Positions 22,382 to 34,962 of a stretch of 64,000 bases of DNA are shown in pieces. Both the position numbers and the translations under genes were made by a program. The stretch is from the NCBI GenBank assembly GCA_963555705.1, contig OY743168.1, positions 93,412,925-93,476,924 on the forward strand, in the 5' to 3' direction. Origin of the DNA: Ligustrum vulgare. Lineage: Eukaryota; Streptophyta; Magnoliopsida; Lamiales; Oleaceae. Each line of letters opens with the position of its first letter. Positions within the stretch are counted from its first letter, which is position 1. The notes beneath the pieces are model-generated. The model searched no databases and was not told the origin of the DNA. It saw only the letters and a program-made list of their open reading frames with translations.

Positions 22382-24690
22382 TGTGACGTACAAAACAAAT
22401 TGCAAAAATAATTTAATTTTTCTTTTCATAAGCTAGTGACATAAACGACGTCATATAACTAAAATTTCAAAATCATTTCGTTTAAAGCAAAGCTCATTTA
22501 TTTAGGGTTAGTTCGGCGGCTGTCAAACCAAAGAATTTGAACTATAATGTGATTTTTTTGGATTTTCTAGGTAAGACGTGTGGTTAGAAATTGAAGAAAG
22601 AAAATGTATGTGGTTAAAAATTTGTATTGAAAATTGTGTCAATTATAATTTGAATTATAATTTTCTACCGAACTGAGCCTTAAAAACTAACAATATTAAT
22701 ATTTAAAGCATTTCTAGTTAATAAAGAAGATCTTGACTTTAAAATATTTTAGATAAACAGTGTCAATAATAAAATACCAAATTTGGAAGTTCAAACACAA
22801 TAAACCTTATTCGGTGTGTTCATAACTCACAGGTCGCCACCTAACGCATCACTATCTGTCTAGCTATTTGAAGACCTGCGTCAATCCTCTTTTTTATGTC
22901 TACTTGAAATGTTAGACATCGATTCATGGGGTGAGCATGTGTGTGCCCAGTAAGTAGAATATGATGCATATGTGTTATTGCCACTGTTCTAAAACGCGTG
23001 CACACACTGTACGCGCCTCTCGCGCGTCGCTTTGGCGAAAAGCGAGAAAAACGCGTTTTTTGAAAATTTTTATCTAAAAAGCGCGCGCGATGCGTGCTGA
23101 AGCGAGCTTAAGCGCTCATTGCGCGCGCTTAAGCGCGCCCGATGCGCGCAGCTGCCATTTTTTTTCTTTTTCCCTTTTTTTTTTACTTGTTCAAGTATAG
23201 GTAAAATTTAAATCAAATATTTAGGAATTGAAAAATGCTTTTTAACGCTTACTCCCGCTTAAGCTTCAAAAGCTTGACTCTTGGGCTCCACGTTTCGTCA
23301 CGCTTCACGCTTTTTAGAACACTGGTATTGCACATTAAGATAGACAAGTCAAGTTCACATATTCAAGATCAATGCAGATGTATATACTCATATATTATTG
23401 CATTTTAGACAAGTCAACTTAATAACCGTTTGAAATATACAAGTTGACTTCATGTATTCAAGTCAAGTCAAACTTCATATATTCAAGACCAGTGCGAATG
23501 TAAGTATTTTCAAGAAACGTGACTTTTAATGGTGCTCATATTACAAATCAAATACTATCCCGAGCGAGCATATAACAAGCAGGGAAGTTAATCCCGGATA
23601 ATAAGCAGGGAAATTAATCCCATATAACAAGCAGAGAAATTAATCTCGACAACAAGCATAACAACACCGAGATCCAATTACTTAACTCCGTGGCATGAAT
23701 ATCAAGACAAGCGTCATATAGATATTAACAAGTGAGATATAGTATAACTGTAACATTATGCAAGGAAATAATTTACCTGTCATGCATACAAAAAAACATG
23801 AAATTCTTTTAATACAATAAAATAACTTCAAACGTTATGATAGAAGCAATGTATTTCACCACTTCATGACAGAAAGCAAAAGAGAAAAAGAATCATCTAT
23901 GTGCACGAGAATTTAATATCACATAATCAAGTACAAGTGTCACATCACATAAACAAGTACAAGTGTTGCTCACAATATCTATATATTCGAATAAAAGTAA
24001 CAAGAACAAATGTTTATTAAAATAATATTGATTAAAGTTTTAACTCGTGACAAAATAATTTTAAATGTATCGCTTCATATTTATATGTATCAATACATGG
24101 ACACCTAAAAGAAATATAGAAACTTCTTAGGACTTCAATGTATCGATATATAAAGTTAATTTTATTACTCTCACGTGTCAAGAACTGTTAGAGTCAGTTT
24201 ATCATTTTTAATACTAGTAAATGAATTTAACATCACATCAACAAGGATAATGATTATTCAAGTTATCCAATTAACAGTTGGTTAGCAATAATAAACTCTA
24301 TTAATCATCCTTTTATGTTAAATTAGAGTCAAGATAATATTAGCGATAATAACTTTGATCATCTATTTTTATGTTAAATAAATGAATAAATAAATGTTAG
24401 CATTAAAAATGAGGTTGGCGAAGTTATACTAACAACATTGAAATTATATACAGAATCCTTAACAAAATCACCTTACTAACATAAATATTCCCAATGCATA
24501 TATCAAATAACCAAATAAACATATCCCACTCAACTGGATCCAGTAGTGCCCAAAACGAACATCTTTACATTTTGTTTACGGGAGTATCTATACTTCATGA
24601 ACATATATCGATACATGTTCATCTTCATGCTTCAAATATGTGCAGTCGATTCAGCACTTTCAATCCTGGTTTCTGGGATTTTTTTCAATG
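22382..24690 (-). repeat. LTR-like dispersed repeat, copy A
   Basis: The interval begins TGTGACGTAC two bases from a minus-strand tRNA-iMet-type primer-binding site, so it is probably an LTR in minus orientation. It is similar over most of its length to 56331-57876 plus 60100-60440 (copy B). Shared blocks include AAGATCTTGACTTTAAA, CATATTACAAATCAA..CTATCCCGA, TTATGTTAAAT and GATACATGTTCAT. The right end was not resolved. A small hAT element sits inside at 22982-23324. Confidence 0.6.
22982..23324. mobile_element. Small GC-rich non-autonomous hAT element
   Basis: Inverted ends CACTGTTCTAAAACGCG and, reverse-complemented, CAGTGTTCTAAAAAGCG match the CAGTGTTCTAAAA class of plant hAT termini. 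Flanks GTTATTGC (22974-22981) and GTATTGCA (23325-23332) are consistent with a slightly mutated 8-bp duplication. The related copy B reads straight through the corresponding position (near 56707-56716), giving an empty site. The interior is made of GCGCGC- and AAGCGC-rich words with no open frame. Confidence 0.8.
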
Positions 24691-25440
24691 TTTTACAATA
24701 CTTTGATCTTGCAAAACATACTTAGAATATCAAGAACATGTTATTACTTTAAAAAATCTTGATCCTAAAATATTCAAACATGATTCTAACCTATAATTCT
24801 AACCTATAATTCTAGAATTTTGGGAAACGAATTGTTCTTTCTTTCTAACTCACAGTTAGATTTTTGGTGTGTGATTTCAATGTAATTGGATGGCTTTTTA
24901 TACTAACAGTTGACTAGACAAGAAAGAAATGAAGTCTATACCACATTAGAAGGCTACTTACAAGGCGATATATAGTAGGGTGATAGAATGTCATCTCATG
25001 CTTAGAATTTTCAAATATCGGCTTCCAAGCTTCGCGTTTGAGCTAAGATTTAAGGTATCAAATGAAGTCAAAATCTTATGTTCTTGGTACTATTTTGAAG
25101 TGCTCACAGAGTACTTTTTCTTACATTTTACGATGCAAGAAATTGATAACCGAGGAGAAAGTTATGTCCTTCTGAAATAGGCTACTCAAAACTGCTTTTT
25201 ATTAATCGTTTGATAAAGTACTAACTTTAAACATTCATAGAGGACTATCCCTTAATCAAACTTAAAATCCATTTTCATATTCTAGAAGATCGTTTTGAGA
25301 AATTTTCCGTACATATATCATATCATATATCATATATAATAAAAGAAGGTCAGAAGGAATCGAAAAAAATCTTAGGAAGAGGGACACTTAAACACGTTTT
25401 CATTGTAACTTTCATTATTTAATAATTTTCGTTTAAACAA
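24691..25440. other. Gene-free AT-rich stretch
   Basis: Only a short tandem TCTAACCTATAAT (24786-24817) was noticed. No gene or bounded element is seen. Confidence 0.4.
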
Positions 25441-27717
25441 CTAAGCCACATTGATTAATTTTTCTCCAATCCGATTATGTGGTATGTTTTTCATAATATT
25501 CATAGAAGAAAATACTCTTTCAACTATAGCAGTAGCAACTAGAAGAGTCAATTCTAAATTCACAAGAATGTGAACTAGTGCGTACAATTTATTCGTCAAT
25601 AACAACTTTAGTGCAACCCCACAATTTTTTGAACTCCTTGCTAGAGCGCATATCAACAATAAAGCTTCAGAGATATCATAAAGTGCCGTGAGCTGTACTC
25701 TTGAAAAGTCTTCAAGATTCATGTTTAGCGAGACTAATTAATTTCTCCTTGTCAAAAGTAGAGAATGAATCATTGGGGCATAAACATGCAAAGAAGTAAC
25801 TATGTAATTACCTCAGAAAAACAATCATTCAACTGTTGAAGTCGCATGTCAATACTAGAATAGAATAAATCTACATGAAAATGAAGAAAATTCATCATTT
25901 CTCCGGTATTATGCCGTTAGTGACCAAGGAGTATAAAAACATTATATATGTCAAGAACATCAATATTATACTTTTAACAAAAAGAAACAAATTCATCCAA
26001 AAAAGAATTCCACTCATTTTTCTTCATTTCTTGGAGTCTTTGTTTGCACGTTGTCACTAAACCCGTGGCATTTACAAAATTTTGATATTTTCTTTGTAAT
26101 CCTTAGACAATTCATTTCAGATCTTATGTTTCCATAAGTTGTAGATTAAACAAAAACTTAAGTAATTGCATTGAGTCCAATTAAATTATCAGTCTCACAT
26201 CTTTATTCACATGTTGATCATTCAATAGAAATCATCTCAATGAAATTAATTATAGGTGAGAACATCAAAACTAAACAGATCAAAGTATGGTAATGCGATC
26301 TCCAACGTGTTTCAACATAATGTGTAATAGTACTTTGTTGATTAAGACCTCGTCCACTTGAAATTTTCTGGTTACTGAGTGCATCAGAAATTATGGCTTC
26401 TTGTTTCTCTTGAAGAATATCACAATGCTCAGAATAAGCTCCAAAATATTCAACGTACTAGAAACTAAATTAAAGAGTCATTCGACTTTCTTGTGCTTCT
26501 TTGCTATAGCTACAAGCTATTGAAGTTAATGGGCAAAACAATGAACATAAAAGGCCCTTGGATCTCTTTCAAAATAGGTGCTTGAGACCATTGAATGCAC
26601 CTTGCATATTACTAGCCCCATCATAGCACTAACTTCGCAATCTATATATATAAACCCATTTCTTGAAAATAATTTATCTATAGCAGCCTTAAGTAATAGA
26701 GCCGTGGTACTAGAAATGTGTTCAATCATAATAAGATGTTCAACCACGTCTTGTCTTAATCATATAATGTAAAACAATAGACATTTGCTCATTCACTGAG
26801 ATATCTTGATATTTATCGACTAAAATTGAAAAGAATTTACCAGCAACATCTTTGATGATATCATCAATTGTTTTAAGAGCAGCAACACTTACAACATCCT
26901 TCTGGGTTTTTGGTGATATTAGATTGTGATTTTTCGGAGCCTTTTTCAAATTTACAACGTTAATCTCCTGATTATGATCAGCTAGAAACTGCAACTGTTA
27001 TAGAAATTTACATTTGTTCACACTCATCATGACCACGAAAAGCATGTGTTTGCCTTAAAAGAAGCTGAACAAAGTCAATTGATGCATTCAAATGTATTCG
27101 ATATGCACTTCGTGCTTATTTTGTCTGCTTGAAGATAATTTTCTCAAGACATTGCTCTTGATTCATAAAGGTTTCACGGTTGCTTCGGGCTTGATTGCAT
27201 GTACTATTGATGTCTCGAACATGTAACTCCAAGTCTATCCTTCTTTCTAAATTATGAAACCCTTCTTTCACAAAAGCATTACCACCTCCTTGTTTCTCAT
27301 TGTTTCGTCCGAACAGATAATAGTATAAGAAAAATTCTTATATTCCAACCAATCACTTGTTCATTAAACCAAGCAGGAATGAATTACCTTGTTTTTGTTA
27401 CGTGGAAACATATGACTCCAAGGTTGACACATACCGCTCTACAAGTATGCTCTTTTTATTTGATCTCGAAGATTAACATTCTAATTCATTATTGGAGTTC
27501 TTAATCTGGGATTCATAAAAAGTTGTGCAAGTGTAACAACAATAGGCTCCATACTTGCTTTCTTTATCTCACCATATTCTTGAAAATCAGTTTAATCAAC
27601 ACTTACTTCCTTTGCCTCGACATTTTCTCCAATAGAAATTTCCTCGATGCGTGATTTATTTACCTCAACATTTTCTTTAATAGAATTTGGAGACATTTGT
27701 TTAAAATATTTCAACAT
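25441..27717 (-). pseudogene. TTF-type/DUF4371 hAT transposase, disrupted
   Basis: The frame starts at an ATG at 27715-27717 (MLKYFKQMSPNSIKENVEVN), preceded by a possible acceptor TTTTGTAG. Downstream pieces in family order are a TTF-type segment (GFHNLERRIDLELH, about 27240), LNASIDFVQLLLRQTHAF with GHDE (about 27080-27030), DUF4371 (NLKKAPKNHNLISPKTQKDV, then ILVDKYQDISVNEQM, 26994-26740), VHCFAH (about 26530) and the C-terminal hAT dimerisation region (LLVATAIVERVFSSMNIMKN, 25441-25722). The span of about 2.3 kb fits the usual single long exon. Many stops and frameshifts separate the pieces. In working relatives this protein catalyses cut-and-paste transposition. Confidence 0.88.
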
Positions 27718-29353
27718 ATTGTCCTACAAAATACAAATCAAATAAAGCTAGCATAAACAACCAAATTAACAAGGAATAGTCATGTTACAGTGTTACTCAT
27801 GTGGCTGATAAATGATAATTGTAATTGTTTCAATTTCAAATTTAGATGAAAGTCCTTTAATTTCACATAATGCCTATTGCCTACAATCGATTGGAATGGG
27901 AGGGGAGAACGGAGAGTTAAAAAAAATTGAGTATATCTAAAAATCTGAAGTTAATGTCCTAAAAAGAATCACGTTCCAATTAGAAAATAGAATTTTTCAA
28001 TCGTCACTTTTGCTCTTTCATAATTTCATTAATCTCAATCAAAACACAAGATCTAAACACTGAAAAAAAATCGCAAAAATGAGAAAGAATGGTAAAAAGG
28101 TAAAACAAACATATAAAATCCTTGAAGCTTCAGCGAAGTCGCGGACACTGTTGGTGACTAGACGCCGAACGACCTGGAAAACTCAATGAATCACGGGCTC
28201 ACAGAAATCGGGTTTGATTGTGTTCATAGTGGACAAATTGTGGGAACCGGGAAGAAACGAACAACTGATAGCGGAAGGGCACTAAGACAACCGTGAGTTC
28301 TAACTTCAAAGGGAAATCTGATGACTCAAAGAAATGAAGAAATAAGAATCGTGTGAGAAAGAGAAAGGTCAAAGATTCAAAGGAATAGAATGAAAATTGG
28401 ACGGGAAAAGATATAAATTGATCCAGAAGTGGGAGCGATTGGGATGGATCCATTGTGTATGGTTGCATCTACTGGACGTCTGGACCTTCGATGGGTCCGT
28501 ATCTGATGCTAAGTATCTTAAAAAAAGACAATAGTAGAGTATACTCATTTAATTGCTCAATTGTTGATCAAATAATGGTCTCTTCTTTTTGTCTCACACT
28601 GGTGTTGTTTAACTTATGCTAACAATTTAACCAAATCAGACGATTGTGTAAGGAACAAAATTTCTTGAGACACATCTAAAAAATGAGTGTTGGTACTAAA
28701 AAAAACTTGATTTACAAGACGCCTCCAAGGGGCGCAACACTCAAATTAAACTAGGAAAAATCTAATAAAATCTCTAAAAAAAAAAAAAAAAAAAAAAAAC
28801 ACAATTCTCCAAATGATCAATCTATAAAATCTCTATTGAAAATTGTTTACTTTGCTTCGTACCTAGCTTGAAGTAATCGTTGACCACTTCCTTATATTGA
28901 GTAACTTGAATCACCCACGTTCTCATCAACTTCTAGTATTATACTAATTGCCAACGATCTCATCAACCGTTCACATTGTGGTAACTGCTTATCAATGACT
29001 CCATCAGTCTTACTTTAGATTGTGGATTGAGTTACGAAAACTACCTCTTGTGTATCATTCAACATTTGATCGCCTAAACCTTACTTCACTTGTCCAATCG
29101 CCCAGACTCTTTAATATCATCATGATTTTTGGACTTTCGTATTGAGCTTTTGGGTTGGGCTGCCACTATTCGGATCAAGGTTTAGTGTTTATAATCATTG
29201 AAAATCATGAATCTCAAGAAATATAAAGGGTTAAAAATTGAAAAGAGAAAAAATGTGTGATTAAAAAGTTGTATTGAAAATTGAAGCGATTAAAAATAAT
29301 TTTTAAACCATTGATCCGAACAGTGGCTTATTACTAACACTGTTGAAAAGATG
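27718..29353. other. 5' region of the hAT gene and gene-free DNA
   Basis: The 27.7-28.5 kb part probably includes the 5' leader of the dead hAT element. A 14-bp word TCTGATGCTAAGTA at 28502-28515 also occurs at 22128-22141 and could mark element borders. An A-run lies at 28779-28799. No gene is recognised further on. Confidence 0.35.
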
Positions 29354-29366
29354 AGCAATGAATGGG

Positions 29367-29637
29367 ACATGCCCCCAGGGCAAATATTTCAGTGACAAAT
29401 GAGAGGGGTGGTAAGTGCTCAGTGCGGCAGTGTGCAAAGTTCGATTCCCCGCAAGGTGGAATTGACTTTGTTACAAGTTTGAGTTATTGAGAGATGATCA
29501 TACTTACATAATTCCCTCCACCCAGATTTCTGGGAGGCATAACCTGAATTTACAATCTCGAAATAATGACTTTGGACGTGATCGATTCGGACCCTCAAGG
29601 TGTGTGGGATACATTTTTTTTTTTTTTTTTTTTTTTT
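29367..29637 (+). mobile_element. tRNA-type SINE, copy 2
   Basis: The 271-bp sequence contains an A-box-like GGTGGTAAGTGCTCAG (about 29407-29422) and a B-box GTTCGATTCC (29439-29448), and ends in a T-run of more than 20. Direct repeats AGCAATGARTGGG flank it (29354-29366 and 29638-29650, one mismatch). It shares order and sequence with 21011-21257, including CCCCC near the start, GGGAGGCATAACCTG in the middle and ATCGATT(C/T)GG near the end. Confidence 0.88.
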
Positions 29638-29650
29638 AGCAATGAGTGGG

Positions 29651-30430
29651 GGCATTAATAGTGGTGCAGAGGAGAAGATGAGGGCAGGAATAGAAAGAGC
29701 AGACAGATTGGATGGGTGGATGGTATCAGAATATTCATATATATATTCATAAATGAAAAAGTAGGATTTGGCATTCCGATGTCAAATCCATACACGTGAT
29801 TTACTTCCTGCCCCCCAGGTTTTATGAAAGAAAAGTCAAATAGCCCTAAAGGATTGGGAAAATCAATAGAAAGAGGCAAACCACTTTACGTGTAAATATG
29901 CTTGATTTGCATATATCCAATTCCCAAACACCTAGTCAATGCTTTATAAACCTCAAAACACCAATTGCCCCTTTCTTTATTTTTCTTTCATATTCCTAAC
30001 TGCATTTATGAGTAATATTATATGTAAGTGACTGTTCGACGCAGATTAATTACGAGAAAGAAGATTTTTTTAATATTTTCAAGGTAAAATATATGGTTAA
30101 AAATTGGAGAGAAAAAATGTGTATGATTAAAAAGTAGTTTAAAAAATTGTGTAATTTATAGAGTGTTCTGTAACGAAATTATTACAGTTTATAAAGTACA
30201 CAATTTTTCAAATCACTTTTTAACCATACAAATTTTCTTTTTTCATTTTTCAACCACACATCTTACCTCAAAACAGTAAATAAATTAGTTTATAAATCGT
30301 TACAATATTATCAAACGATCCATAATTGTACTTTAAACTTCAAATTATTGAAGCTGCCAAGCGGTGGCTAAAATTGAAAATGGTCTTTAGTAAGGTAATA
30401 ATAAATGAAAAAGTCAATGAAGTGAGTCTC
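29651..30430. other. Gene-free stretch with MITE-like block
   Basis: A palindromic MITE-like block with CACACATTTT/AAAATGTGTG-type words lies at about 30060-30320. No gene is recognised. Confidence 0.4.
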
Positions 30431-30435
30431 ATACT

Positions 30436-31484
30436 AGTAGAAATTATGAAAAGTAATGTGGAAATGAATAAAATATTAATTTAACTTTATTGAATGATGA
30501 TCAAAGATCATAAATATTTTAATATAAATTGACTATAGTGAAATGAAAATAACAATTCTTCACAAAATAATATTAAATAATATCAATTATTAGATCTACG
30601 TTATTTTGGACTCCATCTTTTTATTTTATTGCGTTATCTTCTATTTGAATTTGAATCTTATTATCTCATTTTATTTTCATCATTTTTTGATATTTTTTAA
30701 CATCCTCCCGTAAATTATGTTGGGGTTGAAAGCACGATTTGTTCTTGAAAAATTAAAAATTGCTTTGGGTATTGATTTTGTGAAAAATCAGTATTTTTAT
30801 ATCTTCATCCTTGTGAAGATATGTCACATGTTGTGGTATTTTGGATTAACCTTTTTTTTGCAAATCATGTGTATCCCATGTTATATGGGTTGTCTCTGAG
30901 AATTTTTTCAAAGAATGTGTCGATGATTCGGATTTTTTTATTGGAAATGAATTCATACTTTGATTTTTGGTATGTATTTTTTTGAATTTTGTGCGAGTAG
31001 GATTTTGATTTGTATTTTTTGGATTTGTGATATGATAAATATAATTTGGTGGAAGATATGAGAGGAGGAAAAATTAATTGTTTGGTGTAAAGGATAGTGA
31101 GATCATGATGAAATAGAAGAGTTGTGTTTATTGAATTTAACGTGAACTCAGACTTTTGTTCACTCTAACTCTGATAGTAAGGAGAAAATATGAAAATGAA
31201 TGCGGAAATGAATAAAATACTAATCTAAATTTATTGAATGATGACCAATGGTCATAAATATTAATTTTAACATAAATTAACTCATATTTATAGTGAAATG
31301 GAAATAACAACTCTTCATAAGATAACATCTATAATAATAACATCTATAATAATAACAACTATCAGATCTACATTATCTTGAATTCTATCTTCTCATCTTG
31401 TTACGCTATCTTCGATTTGAATTTGAATTTCATTATATCATTTTTTTGTCATCATTTTTTTTTTTTTTTTGATATTTTCTAACA
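30436..31484 (-). mobile_element. TRIM-type miniature LTR retrotransposon (1049 bp)
   Basis: Direct LTRs at 30436-30702 and 31176-31484 flank a 473-bp interior. A 5-bp duplication ATACT bounds the element (30431-30435 and 31485-31489). In minus orientation the LTR starts TGTTAGAAAATATC. A PBS-like ATCAGAGTTAGAG adjoins the 5' LTR and a purine tract GGGAGGA adjoins the 3' LTR. The LTRs end ACT rather than the usual CA. The right LTR is longer because of a repeated AATAACATCTAT unit and a T-run. No coding capacity, as expected for a TRIM. Confidence 0.82.
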
Positions 31485-31489
31485 ATACT

Positions 31490-31944
31490 CACACAATTAT
31501 AGAGCCGACATTCTTCATCGTGATGTCGAAAATTAACTCACAAAAAAAAAAAAAAAAAAAAAATTCTCAACGTCTTCTCTTTTGTTCTCCACTCGAAAAT
31601 GAAGATTTTCTTTTCAAATATTTTTTTCATAACTAGTTGACATGAAATTCAACAAATAAATGAATGTTAATCTATTCCAAATAATAATCTCAAATATAAA
31701 AACACAATCAATTTCAATAAGCAAATGGAAAATTCCAATATTCCATTAAAATCAATATTGTAGAAAACAATAAACTCTATAAAAGCAAAAACAAACAAAA
31801 AAATAATAGTAAATTCTAATATTCCATAAAATTCAAAACCACTGAGTTATGACAAGTTATTGTTTATCTTAAAATTAAAATTGAAGTCGAAATTTAGCAT
31901 TGGAATTCAAAATTATGTTATGAATTTCATTATTTATAAATAAA
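31490..31944. other. Gene-free AT-rich stretch
   Basis: AT-rich with an A-run at about 31541-31562. No gene or element end until the CACTA terminus. Confidence 0.45.
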
Positions 31945-32622
31945 AATCACTACAAGAAAAAGGTCTAGTACTGACAAGTATTTCTTAATATTGTGATAGT
32001 TATAAGTGTCATAAAAGAATTTTGTGACAACTTCAAGAGGCATATATATTCGTGTCAGAAAAAAATTGTGACGCTTATATGCATCGCTATAATTTGTGAT
32101 TGAAAGTGTCACTACATATTGTGACGTTTGGAAGCGTCACTAAATATTGTGACGCTTGCATTTAGCCACGTGTTCAAGTGTAATTATCAAATGGGTTTTA
32201 GTGACAACTCCAAATATCACTATTACTTTAATAACATATAAAAGTGTCGCTATTTTTATTTTTTTTCTATACTTTCAGTGACATAAAAAGTGTCACTAAT
32301 TTTATATATACGTTTTTTTTTTTTTTTTTTTAATTTGAAATCATACCTATTAAACCATCCACATATATAGCAAAAATTATCTAAAATATATCACCAATTT
32401 ACAACAAAAAATCATAAGAATCTACACAATCTCACCAATATCCATAATTAATATGCTAAACAAAAATATGATCATTAACAAAAACATGATTAATATATCA
32501 TTAACAAAAATATGATTATCATGTCATTAACAAAACAAAAAAACTTAATTGTTCAAGTATCACGATGATCTAAAGAATTCACTTAACGAAACCTAAAGAT
32601 GATTATATTCTTCCTCTAGCTC

Positions 32623-33213
32623 TCAATCATTAGCACCACTTCTATTAGGTGTAGTATTGTGTGCATCATTCTCATTCAAACCACGAGAATCCTAAAAAAT
32701 AATAAATAACAATAAGTAGTCATAATTCTTATACATTCCATCAAAATAAAAAAATGAATAAAATTAGCACAAGTGAAAATTTTCCAAGTGTGATGATAAT
32801 GAAGTTTTTCATAATTTGTAACGAACCTGTGGATTGAATACATGAGTGCTAAATATTGGGTCAGATGATCCAAATGCAGTGCGATATATCTGAACTTCAT
32901 CTTTCAAGTTTGCAATTGTTTCATTCTTCCTTGCCATATAGGTATTCATCATTTTCTGTAGTTGAGCAAGTAACATCTCAAGCTTTTGTATTTGAACATT
33001 TGGATTATTGTGATTTGCCTCTTCACTCCTCATTCTTTTAATTTGAGTACGAAATCTAGTCACTTGTGATTTTGTCATCCCAGTGCCATAACCACGTTCT
33101 CCTCCTGGCCTATCTTTACCCATGAGTTTATACCAAACAACACTTTCCGATTCTTGTTCATTCTCAGAAGATCCCATGGCTCTGAGTTCATCAATCTCCA
33201 ACGCAGCCGTCGT
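32623..33213 (-). pseudogene. 3' exons of a CACTA-type plant transposase (Ptta/En/Spm) gene
   Basis: Exon 32827-33213 (129 codons, GT-AG borders) reads EIDELRAMGSSENEQ, then VVWYKLMGKDRPGGERGYG, then a basic and coiled-coil-like tail. This is the C-terminal pattern of the plant transposase family found in En/Spm elements. A last exon at 32623-32691 (22 codons plus TGA, phase 0) reads DSRGLNENDAHNT. An upstream exon ending at 33291 (FFVQDESREFM, donor GTGAGC) seems to belong to the same gene. These exons are intact, but upstream coding sequence is largely missing, so I call it truncated. The encoded protein normally binds subterminal repeats or assists transposition. Confidence 0.75.
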
Positions 33214-34439
33214 CTACAATGCAATAGAAATCAACTCAACACAAATAATCAGAATAATAATACATTAAAACCATTTTTGAAACGCTCACCATGAACTCTC
33301 TTGACTCATCTTGCACAAAAAAAACCATCTTTTTGTGTATGCGTAATTTCGAAGAGATCAAGAAGCAGTTACCATCCTTAGAATCATATCATGTAGTGTA
33401 TGACACTAAGGTGACTTAAGCTGATGAACTCTTGGAAATTGGCATAAAATTACAGTGGTGAGAGATTTATACAACTGATGAACTCTTGGAAATTGACATA
33501 AAAGAAGAATGTAAAGTGGTGGATGTGCCAACTAGATGGCATGATGGGGGCACCAGGGAGGATGAAGGCAATTTATATAGCTGGGCTGATGGCTAGGAAT
33601 AGAGAAAATGTTGAGACTGATGTATTTGTGCACGATGTGAAAACCTTATTTGAAACCTTATATGAAAATTAACCATTCTAAGTTTGTCCTTTTACAATTT
33701 TGAAAACAAAATATAGCAAACTGGACTTGATCTTCAGTAACAATTGTCATACCAAACTAGATACCTTGCCTTCATCTACTAGTTAATCAATGTCATTCAT
33801 CAAGATCAGGTCATGAATGATACTTGGATGATTTTCTTTTTTTCTTATTCTTGTTTCCTAGTCAGCTTCCTCTGATCTCTTTTAATAAAATTTGGAATTA
33901 GGAATCCATCATTTTGTAAAATCGAACTAGTTACTACAGATTTTTACTAGATTAGCAGAGAGAGAGATCAGAGAACCAAGAATTGGTCAGATTCAGAACA
34001 AAGAATTTCTTCAAATTTTCACAATCTCAATCAAATTTATATGCAGGGATCAGATGCAACTACAAAAACAGAACCTCCAACTCAGTCAAGCCTAAACCTA
34101 TCAGAAAAATCTATCTTTCCAACACAACCCAGGAAAAATAGCAACTACAAAAATAGAACCTCCAACTCTTTATATGCAATTTCATTTCTTATAGACAAGT
34201 ATAAGAAAAATCAGAACCAAAATTGTATAATTTCACATTGAACAAGAAGAAAACAAGTAGAAGACGATGATTATGAACTGACCTCAAAAAGCCTATAATC
34301 TGCTCGCTCCTCTCCACTCTCGTCATGCAATAGGTTCTAGGAAATGTATTAGTCGGAAACTGAAGAAGAATAGAACCAGAATGATGAGTAGCGACTGAGA
34401 AGAAGAGGTGAGAAATTTAGCCAAAATCAGAGAAGAAAA

Positions 34440-34600
34440 GAGGAGGAATACCTTGCCCTACGCTGCTGATGGAGAAGAAGAGATGCGACGATGCTGCTGG
34501 AGAAGAAGGACGCCGCTGCTGGAGAAGAGAAACGCTGGTGATGGGAAGAAGAACGCCACTGGTGATGGAGAAGAAGAACGGAGAATGGCGCGGCACAGAA
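34440..34600 (-). repeat. GAAGAA-rich short tandem units inside the CACTA element
   Basis: Imperfect units of about 24 bp (GGAGAAGAAGAACGCCACTG-like) recur five times. On the minus strand this is CTTCTTCTCCAGCAGCGGCG-like sequence, typical of a GC-richer leader or first exon; a first exon of the element's gene is possible but not shown. Confidence 0.45.
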
Positions 34601-34962
34601 GATATGAGCGAAATGAAACCTAAAAATTCAATTTCTCGCTTATATCAGGACAAAAATTGTGATGTTTGGATAGTGTTGTTTTTATGTGTCACTAAATTAT
34701 AAATAAATAAATTTTTATTTATTTTTTTATGGATATAATTATTTGTCACATTTGGAACTCTAGTAATATTTAATGACGATTTTAAATGTCACTTAACTGC
34801 AAATAAATTATATTTTTAATTATTTTTTATGAATATAATTATTTGTGACACTTCAAACCATCACAATATTTAGTTATGATTTTTTGTGTCACAAAAATTG
34901 TGACACTTCCACCACATGTAGCAAAAAATATGTCACGACTAGAAATTTTTCTTGTAGTGAAT

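Larger units (their letters stand above)
31948..34959 (-). mobile_element. Non-autonomous CACTA (En/Spm) element (3012 bp)
   Basis: The ends are CACTACAAGAAAAA (31948) and, reverse-complemented at 34959, CACTACAAGAAAAA. Both are flanked by a 3-bp duplication AAT (31945-31947, 34960-34962), which defines CACTA elements. Both subterminal regions carry many copies of TTGTGACACTT/AAGTGTCAC-type words, the usual binding sites for the element's DNA-binding protein. The interior keeps only the 3' part of an En/Spm-type gene and no TNP2-type transposase. Confidence 0.92.

Noticed and set aside
28199..28468. 89-codon minus-strand frame upstream of the hAT transposase
   Set aside because: Low-complexity Phe/Leu/Ser-rich translation from pyrimidine-rich DNA; more likely leader or promoter sequence than a protein.
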